A DNA stretch of 64,000 nucleotides, taken from assembly GCF_004346865.1 (NCBI RefSeq), contig NZ_SMGR01000001.1, positions 682,001 through 746,000 of the forward strand, given 5' to 3'. Made by a program: the position numbers and the translations under genes. Positions 35,454-43,664 of the stretch are shown here, one piece after another. Source of the DNA: Shimia isoporae. GTDB lineage: Bacteria > Pseudomonadota > Alphaproteobacteria > Rhodobacterales > Rhodobacteraceae. Below the pieces are notes generated by a model. It had not been told where the DNA came from. It made no database searches and saw only the letters and a list, made by a program, of their open reading frames with translations. How positions within the stretch are numbered: position 1 is the first letter of the stretch; each line of letters begins with the position of its first letter.

Positions 35454-35467
35454 ACGGGAGATTTGCC

Positions 35468-37393
35468 TTGGGCAACGCGCGCAATATAGCCTTTTGGGTC
35501 GTCATTTTCTTGCTGATCCTGGCCTTGTTCAACCTTTTTGACAGCAACGGATCGGCACTCCAGAGCCGCGATCAGAGCTACTCTGATTTTGTGGCCGCAG
35601 TGGACAGAGACGAAGTGGCGTCGGTCACGCTGGACGGTGAGAAGGCAGTTTACACAACCAAGAGCGGCGAGAGTTTCGTTGCCATCATGCCTGGCGATGC
35701 CGAGGTGACCAACTTGTTGATTGATAACAATATTCCGGTCACAGCGAAGAGCCAGGAAACCTCCGGATTCCAGGCGCTTCTGTTCAGCATGCTGCCGGTT
35801 CTGCTGTTGGTCGGTGTGTGGATCTACTTCATGAATCGCATGCAGGGCGGTGGCAAGGGCGGCGCGATGGGCTTTGGTAAATCCAAGGCCAAGATGTTGA
35901 CCGAGAAACATGGTCGCGTGACTTTTGACGACGTGGCCGGCATCGACGAAGCCAAGGAAGAGCTTGAAGAGATTGTCGAATTCCTGCGCAACCCGCAGAA
36001 ATTCTCGCGACTCGGTGGTAAGATTCCAAAAGGCGCTCTGCTAGTCGGCCCTCCGGGTACTGGTAAGACGTTGCTGGCGCGCGCGATTGCGGGCGAGGCG
36101 GGCGTGCCGTTTTTCACAATCTCCGGTTCCGATTTTGTGGAAATGTTCGTTGGCGTGGGCGCCTCACGTGTGCGCGACATGTTCGAGCAGGCTAAGAAAA
36201 ACGCGCCCTGTATTGTCTTTATCGACGAGATTGACGCCGTAGGCCGCCACCGTGGTGCAGGTTATGGCGGTGGCAACGACGAGCGCGAACAGACGCTCAA
36301 CCAGCTACTGGTAGAGATGGACGGCTTTGAGGCCAACGAAGGTGTGATCATCCTCGCGGCCACCAACCGCAAGGACGTTCTGGACCCTGCGCTTCTGCGT
36401 CCGGGTCGTTTTGACCGCAACGTGACTGTGGGCAATCCCGACATTAAGGGCCGCGAAAAGATTCTGGGCGTGCATGCCCGCAAAACGCCTCTGGGTCCTG
36501 ACGTGGACCTGCGTATCATTGCGCGAGGCACGCCGGGCTTCTCTGGTGCGGATTTGGCAAACCTCGTGAATGAAGCTGCGCTTATGGCAGCACGCGTGGG
36601 TCGTCGTTTCGTCACGATGGAAGACTTTGAAGCTGCCAAAGACAAGGTTATGATGGGCGCCGAGCGCCGGTCGATGGTCTTGACGCAAGACCAGAAAGAG
36701 AAAACGGCCTATCACGAAGCAGGTCACGCCGTCGTCGGTCTTGAACTGCCGCTGTGTGATCCGGTGTACAAGGCGACGATCATTCCGCGCGGTGGCGCGC
36801 TGGGCATGGTTGTCAGCCTGCCTGAAATGGACCGCCTGAACTATCACCGTGATGAATGTCAGCAGAAGCTGGCGATGACCATGGCAGGCAAGGCGGCCGA
36901 GGTGATCAAATACGGTGAAGACCACGTGTCTAACGGCCCAGCCGGTGACATTCAGCAGGCCAGTGCCCTAGCGCGTGCCATGGTGATGCAATGGGGCATG
37001 TCCGACAAGGTGGGCAACATTGACTACCAGGAAGCGGCGGCGGGTTACCAAGCCAACGGCGGTGCAGGCGGGTTCTCCGTGTCTGCGACCACCAAGGAGC
37101 TGATCGAAGAAGAAGTGAAGCGCTTCATCCAGCAGGGCTATGACGACGCCTTGAAGATCCTGACCGAGAAAAATGAGGAATGGGAACGTTTGGCGCAGGG
37201 TCTGCTTGAATATGAGACGCTGACCGGTGACGAGATCAAACGCGTCATGAACGGTGAGCCGCCGAACACAGGTGATGACGATGAGTCCTCTGACCAAGGC
37301 AACGCGCCCAGCGTGACTGCCATTCCGAAAACCAAACCCCGCAGCAAGCCGTCTGGTGATGATGGCGGGATGGAGCCGGAACCCACCGGCTGA
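35468..37393 (+). CDS. ftsH: ATP-dependent zinc metalloprotease FtsH
   Basis: 641 residues from TTG 35468, with GGGAG upstream. Two N-terminal membrane helices (about 8-26 and 105-121) flank a periplasmic domain. The AAA module has Walker [10 protein letters not shown], Walker [13 protein letters not shown] and the second region of homology [20 protein letters not shown]. The zinc protease has HEAGH (AYHEAGHAV) and the third ligand Asp in [10 protein letters not shown]. It degrades membrane and regulatory proteins such as sigma-32 and LpxC. Strong terminator downstream. Confidence 0.97.
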   Translation: MGNARNIAFWVVIFLLILALFNLFDSNGSALQSRDQSYSDFVAAVDRDEVASVTLDGEKAVYTTKSGESFVAIMPGDAEVTNLLIDNNIPVTAKSQETSGFQALLFSMLPVLLLVGVWIYFMNRMQGGGKGGAMGFGKSKAKMLTEKHGRVTFDDVAGIDEAKEELEEIVEFLRNPQKFSRLGGKIPKGALLVGPPGTGKTLLARAIAGEAGVPFFTISGSDFVEMFVGVGASRVRDMFEQAKKNAPCIVFIDEIDAVGRHRGAGYGGGNDEREQTLNQLLVEMDGFEANEGVIILAATNRKDVLDPALLRPGRFDRNVTVGNPDIKGREKILGVHARKTPLGPDVDLRIIARGTPGFSGADLANLVNEAALMAARVGRRFVTMEDFEAAKDKVMMGAERRSMVLTQDQKEKTAYHEAGHAVVGLELPLCDPVYKATIIPRGGALGMVVSLPEMDRLNYHRDECQQKLAMTMAGKAAEVIKYGEDHVSNGPAGDIQQASALARAMVMQWGMSDKVGNIDYQEAAAGYQANGGAGGFSVSATTKELIEEEVKRFIQQGYDDALKILTEKNEEWERLAQGLLEYETLTGDEIKRVMNGEPPNTGDDDESSDQGNAPSVTAIPKTKPRSKPSGDDGGMEPEPTG

Positions 37394-37430
37394 TCCGAGG
37401 GACAGACCCTGAGAAGGGACCCAAGACTAG

Positions 37431-37467
37431 AAACCCCCAAGGTGTGAGGGCACCTTGGGGGTTTTTT
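37431..37467 (+). terminator. Intrinsic terminator after ftsH
   Basis: AAACCCCCAAGGTG (37431-37444), 6-nt loop, CACCTTGGGGGTTT (37451-37464), then more T residues: a perfect 14-bp stem. The following 200 bp up to the MOSC gene show nothing I can support. Confidence 0.95.
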
Positions 37468-37674
37468 TGTGGGCTGCACGACGAGAACGGGCTTGGGCGG
37501 TGACCTTTTGTGGCACCCATCCGGTGCGAGAAGAACGGTAACGCTGCCGATGGGGCTGCATCGGGTCAGCCAAAGGATCACGACCCCTGATTGCCCCCGT
37601 CACCAAACGTGCGTTGTCTGAGAGACGGTGGTTGTCTACTCCTTTGGCAAAGCAATTCGAGAGGGAGCGGCAGA

Positions 37675-38274
37675 ATGCCTGCGTTGAAACCAACGAGATT
37701 TGAAGCGGAAGTTGTCTGGCTGGGACGGGTTTCTGACAGAGGTACGGATTTGCAGGCACAGGGCGCCACGACGTTGCCGCTTGCCTTTGGTGGGGCCGAC
37801 AACGAAAGCCACGCCGGTGTGACGCGGGCCTCTTGTGTGCGGGTCTCGGCGCTTTATCCGAAGGGCACCGAGATCGTAAATGTGCGCCAGATGTCTGTTC
37901 TGAGTCAGGAAGAGCTAGATGAGATCGCCGCCGAAATGGGGTTGGCAAGCCTTGATCCGGCCTGGGTAGGGGCGTCGCTGGTGATCAAGGGGATACCCGA
38001 TTTTACGCACGTGCCGCCGAACTCGCGCCTTCAGGGGCCGGATGGTGTGACGATCACCATCGATATGGAAAACCGTCCCTGTGTATTTCCGGGTCGTGTG
38101 ATTGAAGGTGTGCACGAGGGCTTCGGCAAGAAGTTCAAACCGGCCGCCAACAACCGGCGCGGTGTAACGGCCTGGGTCGAGCGGCCGGGAACGCTCAATC
38201 TGGGAGACAAATTGCGGCTGTTTATTCCCGATCAACCGGTCTGGAGTGAACTGGAGACCGCGCGGGCACAGTGA
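37675..38274 (+). CDS. MOSC domain-containing protein
   Basis: 199 residues from ATG 37675, with GAGGGAG upstream; a longer frame from 37591 is not used. It has the MOSC core: GGADNESHAGVTRASCVRV near the N-terminus and MENRPCVFPGRVIEGV, whose Cys is the conserved sulfur-carrying position, then NNRRGVTAWVERPG. Such proteins handle molybdenum cofactor or carry sulfane sulfur in metal-sulfur biosynthesis. No molybdoenzyme gene is adjacent, so the target is unknown. Confidence 0.88.
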   Translation: MPALKPTRFEAEVVWLGRVSDRGTDLQAQGATTLPLAFGGADNESHAGVTRASCVRVSALYPKGTEIVNVRQMSVLSQEELDEIAAEMGLASLDPAWVGASLVIKGIPDFTHVPPNSRLQGPDGVTITIDMENRPCVFPGRVIEGVHEGFGKKFKPAANNRRGVTAWVERPGTLNLGDKLRLFIPDQPVWSELETARAQ

Positions 38275-38451
38275 GTCTCAATTTTTGACACGGACGGTGC
38301 CGATGTTGACGTTACGTTTCCAAAACGAAACGGGTGCCGCGCATGTCGACGCAAGAAGCGCTCTAAATGTCGGAAATGCATCTCGCCGGCGCCTTTGTGA
38401 GCGCTACAAAAGAAGCAGAGAGAGCGCCAACATTTTGCGACAGGGACCGTC
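38275..38451 (+). promoter_or_regulatory. Leader region upstream of fhs with structured potential
   Basis: The hairpin CGTTTC-CAAAAC-GAAACG (38315-38332) is flanked by the direct repeat GGTGCCG (38296 and 38333), each followed by a related GT-GACG word. GCGCTC further on can pair with GAGCGC. No known riboswitch class is recognised. Confidence 0.25.
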
Positions 38452-40128
38452 ATGAGTTTCAAAACCGACATCGAAATCGCCCGCGAGGCCAAGAAACGCC
38501 CGATTCAGGAAATCGGCGCCAAGCTGGGTATCGGAAGCGATGACCTGCTGCCCTATGGCCACGACAAGGCCAAGGTGAGCCAAGACTTCATCAATTCTGT
38601 TCAGGGCAACAAAAACGGCAAGCTGATCCTTGTCACCGCGATCAACCCGACTCCGGCTGGCGAAGGCAAGACAACCACGACCGTGGGCCTTGGTGACGGG
38701 CTTTGCGCGATCGGAAAGAAGGCGGCGATCTGCATTCGCGAGGCATCGCTTGGGCCGAACTTCGGTATGAAGGGTGGCGCCGCCGGCGGTGGCTATGCTC
38801 AGGTTGTTCCGATGGAAGAGATGAACCTGCACTTCACAGGCGACTTCCACGCGATCACTTCGGCGCACAACCTCCTTTCGGCGATGATCGACAACCATAT
38901 TTACTGGGGCAACGAGCTCGAGATCGATGAGCGTCGGGTGAGCTGGCGTCGCGTGCTGGATATGAACGACCGAGCGCTGCGTGACACCGTGACTTCGCTT
39001 GGCGGCGTGGCCAATGGCTTCCCACGTCAGACAGGTTTTGACATCACCGTGGCGTCTGAAGTCATGGCGATCCTGTGTCTCGCGACCGATCTGGAAGACC
39101 TGCAGAAACGTCTGGGAGACATGATTGTCGCCTATCGTCGTGACCGCAGCCCGATTTATGCCCGCGACATCAAAGCGGATGGCGCTATGACCGTGCTGCT
39201 GAAGGATGCGATGCAGCCAAACATCGTGCAGACGCTGGAAAACAACCCAGCGTTCGTTCATGGCGGGCCGTTTGCCAACATCGCGCACGGCTGTAACTCA
39301 GTGATTGCCACTACCACTGCGCTGAAAATCGCGGACTATGTCGTCACAGAGGCGGGCTTTGGTGCGGACCTAGGTGCCGAGAAGTTCATGAACATCAAGT
39401 GCCGCAAGGCCGGCCTTGCGCCTGACGCCGTTGTACTGGTGGCAACGATCCGTGCCATGAAGATGAACGGTGGCGTAGCCAAGGCAGATCTTGGCGCGGA
39501 AAATGTGGATGCAGTGAACGAAGGGTGCGCTAACCTTGGGCGTCACATCGGCAACCTCAAACAATTTGGCGTGCCGGTTGTTGTCGCGATCAACCACTTT
39601 GTCAGCGACACCGACGCAGAAGTTCAAGCCGTGAAGGACTATGTTGAGGGGCAGGGCTCTGAAGCGATCCTATGTCAGCACTGGGAAAAAGGGTCCGAAG
39701 GTACCAAGGAACTGGCTACCCGGGTTGCAGAGATTGCGGATGCCGGTGTGAGCCAATTCGCGCCCCTTTACAAAGACGAACTGTCGCTGTTCGAGAAAAT
39801 CGAACGTGTCGCGACCTCGATCTATCGTGCGGACGAAGTGTTGGCGGACAAGAAGATCCGTGACCAGCTGCGTCAGTGGGAAGAAGCTGGCTATGGTCAT
39901 CTGCCGGTTTGTATGGCCAAAACCCAGTATTCCTTCTCGACCGATCCGAACCTTCGCGGTGCGCCGACAGGCCACTCTGTTCCGGTGCGGGAAGTGCGTC
40001 TGAGCGCGGGCGCTGGCTTTGTGGTGGTGATCTGCGGTGAGATCATGACCATGCCGGGTCTGCCGCGTCATCCGGCGGCAGAGAACATTCGCATCAACGA
40101 AGAAGGTCTGGTCGAAGGCCTGTTCTGA
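38452..40128 (+). CDS. fhs: Formate-tetrahydrofolate ligase
   Basis: 558 residues, normal for Fhs. The ATP-binding loop is [18 protein letters not shown], with the folate-site region [20 protein letters not shown] and [20 protein letters not shown]. It makes 10-formyl-THF from formate, THF and ATP, or runs in reverse to harvest ATP during one-carbon oxidation. It heads a one-carbon block with two folD genes downstream; in Roseobacters such genes process methyl groups from DMSP and methylated amines. Confidence 0.97.
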   Translation: MSFKTDIEIAREAKKRPIQEIGAKLGIGSDDLLPYGHDKAKVSQDFINSVQGNKNGKLILVTAINPTPAGEGKTTTTVGLGDGLCAIGKKAAICIREASLGPNFGMKGGAAGGGYAQVVPMEEMNLHFTGDFHAITSAHNLLSAMIDNHIYWGNELEIDERRVSWRRVLDMNDRALRDTVTSLGGVANGFPRQTGFDITVASEVMAILCLATDLEDLQKRLGDMIVAYRRDRSPIYARDIKADGAMTVLLKDAMQPNIVQTLENNPAFVHGGPFANIAHGCNSVIATTTALKIADYVVTEAGFGADLGAEKFMNIKCRKAGLAPDAVVLVATIRAMKMNGGVAKADLGAENVDAVNEGCANLGRHIGNLKQFGVPVVVAINHFVSDTDAEVQAVKDYVEGQGSEAILCQHWEKGSEGTKELATRVAEIADAGVSQFAPLYKDELSLFEKIERVATSIYRADEVLADKKIRDQLRQWEEAGYGHLPVCMAKTQYSFSTDPNLRGAPTGHSVPVREVRLSAGAGFVVVICGEIMTMPGLPRHPAAENIRINEEGLVEGLF

Positions 40129-40191
40129 TCCGCATTGCGGTTTGGCAAAAGGCGGGGTAGGGCATGCGCGAGAAATTCCGAGAGGAACGCC

Positions 40192-40488
40192 ATGCTTGAC
40201 CCCGCCGATTGCCCCGACATGCCGACTTTGCGCGATCAGATTGACGCGCTTGACCGTGATCTGGTGCGGCTTCTGGCAAAGCGCACGGGCTATATCGATC
40301 GGGCGGTAGAGATCAAGACGGAGGCCGGGCTGCCTGCCTCCATTCCGGCCCGCGTCGAAGACGTGGTGGCCAAAGTGAAAGCCACGGCCGAAACCGAAGG
40401 GTTGGACCCGTCGATCGTAGAGGTCATGTGGCGAGAATTGATCGACTGGTCCATCGCGCGCGAAGCGCGGACCATCGATTTCGAATAG
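40192..40488 (+). CDS. Chorismate mutase, AroQ type
   Basis: 98 residues from ATG 40192 (GAGAGGA upstream). The helical AroQ pattern is clear: MPTLRDQIDALDRDLVRLLAKRTGYI has the Arg and Asp of helix 1, and later AVEIK and WRELIDWSIARE supply the remaining active-site Arg/Lys/Glu. It converts chorismate to prephenate (or acts as the isochorismate-pyruvate lyase relative). The single-domain form sits within the folate genes, where chorismate is also the precursor of the folate aminobenzoate moiety. Confidence 0.88.
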   Translation: MLDPADCPDMPTLRDQIDALDRDLVRLLAKRTGYIDRAVEIKTEAGLPASIPARVEDVVAKVKATAETEGLDPSIVEVMWRELIDWSIAREARTIDFE

Positions 40489-40499
40489 CGGAGCGAACC

Positions 40500-41393
40500 A
40501 TGCGCGCAGCAGTGATTGACGGAAAAGCAGTGGCCGCGGAGCTGCGGGCCAACGTCAGGGCGGAGGCGCAGAAGTTGAGCGAGCTGGGTTGGTCGCCTCG
40601 GCTGGTGTCTGTGAGCGTGGGTGAAACGGCGGCAGCCGAACTCTATGTGCGCAACCAGCAGAAGCAGGCCGAAAGCGCGGGAGTGCAGTTTGAGGCGCGC
40701 AACTATCCGGCCGAGACCTCCTTGGAGCAGCTGATCGGAATTCTACAGGGGTTGAATCACGACCCACGGGTGAATGGCATCATCATCCAGCGTCCGCTGC
40801 CCGAGCATATTCCAGTTAAATCGCTGCAAAAAGCCGTGCATCCGTTGAAGGACGTGGAAGGCATGCATCCGGCCTCTATCGGCAACATCGTTTACAACGA
40901 TCTTGCGCTAGGTCCCTGTACTGCGGTGGCGGCCGTGGAAATTCTGAAAACGTTGCCTTTGCAGATGGAAGGTTTGAACGTGACGGTGATCGGGCATTCC
41001 GAAATTGTCGGTAAACCCATTGCCTTTTTGATGATGGGCCTAGGGGCGACGGTCACGGTGTGTCACCACATGACGCGTTCGGTGGCGATGCACAGCCGAG
41101 CCGCAGATGCCGTGTTTGTTGCCGTTGGGAAACCCGGTCTGGTGACCGGAGACATGATCAAGCCGGGGGCCGCGGTGATCGATATCGGGATTAACCGTGT
41201 GGAAACACCGGACGGGCCGCGCACTGTGGGCGATGCGGATTTTGAAAGCTGCGCCGAAGTGGCGGGTTGGATCACGCCGGTTCCGGGCGGTGTAGGGCCC
41301 GTGACGGTGGCAACTCTGATGAAAAACGCCGTGTTGGCAACGCGGATGCAAATGGACCACTACCGGGACAGCTATGCCCGGACAGACGTTTAA
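40500..41393 (+). CDS. FolD-like methylene-THF dehydrogenase with altered active site
   Basis: 297 residues, aligned end to end with the next gene and FolD. The active-site Tyr49 is kept, but the essential Lys (Lys54 of E. coli FolD) is Gln53 in YVRNQQK. Gln97 is kept (IIQRPLP). The folate-site Asp (Asp121) is Glu120 (KDVEGMH). The cofactor loop is GHSEIVGKP rather than GRSNIVGKP. The C-terminal [19 protein letters not shown] is normal. The fold and cofactor site look intact; cyclohydrolase activity is predicted lost, dehydrogenase possibly kept. Starts 12 bp after the chorismate mutase stop codon. Confidence 0.9.
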   Translation: MRAAVIDGKAVAAELRANVRAEAQKLSELGWSPRLVSVSVGETAAAELYVRNQQKQAESAGVQFEARNYPAETSLEQLIGILQGLNHDPRVNGIIIQRPLPEHIPVKSLQKAVHPLKDVEGMHPASIGNIVYNDLALGPCTAVAAVEILKTLPLQMEGLNVTVIGHSEIVGKPIAFLMMGLGATVTVCHHMTRSVAMHSRAADAVFVAVGKPGLVTGDMIKPGAAVIDIGINRVETPDGPRTVGDADFESCAEVAGWITPVPGGVGPVTVATLMKNAVLATRMQMDHYRDSYARTDV

Positions 41394-41405
41394 CGGGAGA
41401 TCAAG

Positions 41406-42308
41406 ATGACAGCGCAAGTGATTGACGGCAAAGCCTTTGCGGCGACGGTCCGCGAAAAGGTGGCAGGCCATGTGGCACGCCTGAAAGAAGAGCACGGCAT
41501 CACGCCCGGGCTGGCTGTTGTGTTGGTTGGTGAAGACCCCGCAAGCCAGGTTTATGTGCGCTCGAAAGGCAAACAGACCGTAGAAGCCGGCATGAACAGC
41601 TATGAACATAAGCTGGAGGCAGACACTTCCGAAGCGGATCTTCTGGCGGTTGTGGATCAGCTTAACAACGATCCCAATGTGCATGGCATTCTGGTTCAGC
41701 TTCCGTTGCCGGGGCATCTGAACGAAGATCTGATTATCAACTCGATTGCGCCCGAAAAGGACGTTGACGGGTTCCACATTTCGAACGTGGGTCTGCTGGG
41801 TACGGGTCAGAAATCCATGGTGCCTTGCACACCGCTTGGATGTCTGATGATGCTGCGCGACCATCACGGTAGCCTGTCCGGCATGGATGCGGTTGTGATT
41901 GGGCGCTCCAACATTGTGGGCAAGCCGATGGCACAGCTTTTGCTGGGCGACAGCTGCACCGTGACCATCGCGCACTCCCGTACCAAGGACCTGCCGGAAG
42001 TTGTGAGGCGCGCGGACATTGTTGTGGCGGCCGTGGGTCGTCCGGAAATGGTGCCCGGCGACTGGATCAAGGAAGGCGCAACAGTGATTGACGTTGGCAT
42101 CAATCGCATTGATGCACCGGAAAAGGGCGAAGGCAAAACCCGGCTTGTGGGCGACGTGCACTACGAAAGCGCGGCGGCCGTTGCTGGCGCAATCACACCT
42201 GTGCCGGGTGGCGTCGGCCCGATGACGATTGCCTGCCTACTGGCCAACACGGTGACGGCCTGTTGCCGGGCAAATGGTCTGGCTGAGCCCGAGGGCTTAA
42301 CTGCGTAA
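41406..42308 (+). CDS. folD: Bifunctional methylene-THF dehydrogenase/cyclohydrolase FolD
   Basis: 300 residues with the complete active site: Tyr50 and Lys54 (YVRSKGK), Gln98 (VQLPLP) and Asp121 (KDVDGFH), plus the NADP site GRSNIVGKP and the C-terminal [15 protein letters not shown]. It interconverts 5,10-methylene-THF, methenyl-THF and 10-formyl-THF. It lies 12 bp downstream of its divergent paralog, so the fhs-aroQ-folD-folD block is likely one transcript supplying C1 units. Confidence 0.97.
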   Translation: MTAQVIDGKAFAATVREKVAGHVARLKEEHGITPGLAVVLVGEDPASQVYVRSKGKQTVEAGMNSYEHKLEADTSEADLLAVVDQLNNDPNVHGILVQLPLPGHLNEDLIINSIAPEKDVDGFHISNVGLLGTGQKSMVPCTPLGCLMMLRDHHGSLSGMDAVVIGRSNIVGKPMAQLLLGDSCTVTIAHSRTKDLPEVVRRADIVVAAVGRPEMVPGDWIKEGATVIDVGINRIDAPEKGEGKTRLVGDVHYESAAAVAGAITPVPGGVGPMTIACLLANTVTACCRANGLAEPEGLTA

Positions 42309-42312
42309 ATGG

Positions 42313-42360
42313 CCGCCTTGTGAACAGCTTGGAAGGCGGTCCTGACGCGGGCCGCCTTTT
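42313..42360. terminator. Hairpins between folD and the thioesterase gene
   Basis: AAGGCGG (42333-42339) can pair either with CCGCCTT upstream (42313-42319) or with CCGCCTT downstream (42352-42358), which is followed by TT. The second hairpin is a terminator for the plus strand; the first is one for the convergent thioesterase gene. Only one can form at a time. Confidence 0.6.
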
Positions 42361-42787
42361 ACTTTGGCAGAACAGGCACCATGGTTCCGGTCATCAACGC
42401 GACCTGTGTGCGTGTGCTATCGGAGACGGCGAACACTTCTGCTTGAACAATCACCAGCCGTTTGCCCGGTTTGATGACTTTGCCGACGGCCTCAAGCCGT
42501 TCACCTTTTGCTGGTGCGAGCAGGTGAATCTTCATTTCACTTGTCAGAACTTCGGCCTCTAACGGCATGACAGACAACGCGGAATATCCAGCGGCAGAAT
42601 CCCCTAACCCAAACGTCAGAGCTGCGTGTGCGAAGCCGTGCTGTTGCATGCATCCCTCATTGATGGGCGCATGCAGTGTGACTTGGCCGTGCCTGATCTC
42701 ATCGATCCGGGCACCGAAAGTCGACATCATGGACTGTTTGGCGAAGCTCTCGTGGAGTTTTTCGGAGATCTCGGGTGTCATACTCAT
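42359..42787 (-). CDS. PaaI-family acyl-CoA thioesterase
   Basis: 142 residues from ATG 42787; an ATG at 42781 is possible. It is a single hotdog domain with the PaaI pattern: NEGCMQQHGFAHAALTFGLGDSAAGYSAL, where Asp/Ser sit at the catalytic position, then EVLTSEMKIHLLAPAKGERLEAVGKVIKPGKRL. It is predicted to hydrolyse an aromatic or short-chain acyl-CoA in the cytoplasm. It converges on folD and stands alone. Confidence 0.85.
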   Translation of the reverse strand: MSMTPEISEKLHESFAKQSMMSTFGARIDEIRHGQVTLHAPINEGCMQQHGFAHAALTFGLGDSAAGYSALSVMPLEAEVLTSEMKIHLLAPAKGERLEAVGKVIKPGKRLVIVQAEVFAVSDSTRTQVALMTGTMVPVLPK

Positions 42788-42893
42788 GAAAAGATCCGGA
42801 AGTGAACGGCTGGTCAATATGAGAAGGTCAAACGCTTGCGTTGGTCAATGGGCATAATTTTTTGACGCCGGGTTAATAATTTATCCGCAAAAG

Positions 42894-43556
42894 TTAACGC
42901 GGCATGGGCACCATGCGTGGGGTCTGTCCCGTGATGATCGCCGTGGCTTCGGGACGCATAAGGGTTTTGAGCACGTCATCCGAACTGCGCAAGCCTCCGG
43001 TATAGGTGCCATAGGCCGGCATGATGACGCGGTCGCTGTCGATCAGAAAGGCTGGACGGGTAATGCTGCGCAGCCGCGTTTGTACACGAACTTTCGGGTG
43101 ATAATGGCCGGAGATTTCGCCGCTTTTGCCTGTTTCTGCAATGTGGCGAAATGTGAGGGGTGGAAGCGGAAGCTCTGCGAGATGGGTGCCCCCGAGATCG
43201 ATTGGCCCCGGGTCGTGGTTGCCTTCGATCCAGACCCAGCGGCGTCCGGCTTGGAGACGGGAAATCCAGAGACGGTCCGACTCGGGCAATGTGCGGGCCG
43301 CTTCGACGTCGTCGAAGCTGTCTCCGAGGCAAACCACGGTCGCCGCGTTGGTTGCATTGAGGTCGTTCTCAAGACGGATCAGCGTGTCGCGAGTCTCGTA
43401 CGGAGGTAAAGAGGGGCCGCCACGCCGCAGAATTCGTTCGGTTTTTCCAAGGTGCAGGTCGGAGACAACAAGCAAGCGTTGGTCTGCCCACCAAAGGGCT
43501 CCGGAGCCAAGTGCAGTGAGGCGTGCACCAGCGAGGGAGAAGTCTGCGCCGTTCAT
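42894..43556 (-). CDS. pdeM: Ligase-associated DNA damage response endonuclease PdeM
   Basis: A 220-residue calcineurin-like metallophosphoesterase. Metal ligands are visible in VVSDLHLGKTERILRRGG, CLGDSFDDVEAA, IEGNHDPGP and SGHYHPKVRV. The family is encoded with an Lhr-type helicase (and in many genomes an ATP-dependent ligase and an exonuclease) in a DNA repair set. Here the helicase gene lies 108 bp upstream on the same strand, but no ligase or exonuclease gene is in the window. Confidence 0.93.
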   Translation of the reverse strand: MNGADFSLAGARLTALGSGALWWADQRLLVVSDLHLGKTERILRRGGPSLPPYETRDTLIRLENDLNATNAATVVCLGDSFDDVEAARTLPESDRLWISRLQAGRRWVWIEGNHDPGPIDLGGTHLAELPLPPLTFRHIAETGKSGEISGHYHPKVRVQTRLRSITRPAFLIDSDRVIMPAYGTYTGGLRSSDDVLKTLMRPEATAIITGQTPRMVPMPR

Positions 43557-43664
43557 GGTACGTTCCTATCCCGAAGGGCCAATCCAGACAAGTGGCGGAC
43601 TCGAAAACTTACACAAATGGAACAAATTTTAGCGAAATTGTTAACGTTCCGCCGTTAACACAAA

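Noticed and set aside
41040-42161. A 373-residue minus-strand frame opposite both folD genes
   Set aside because: Antisense shadow. The folD frames on the plus strand are conserved throughout.
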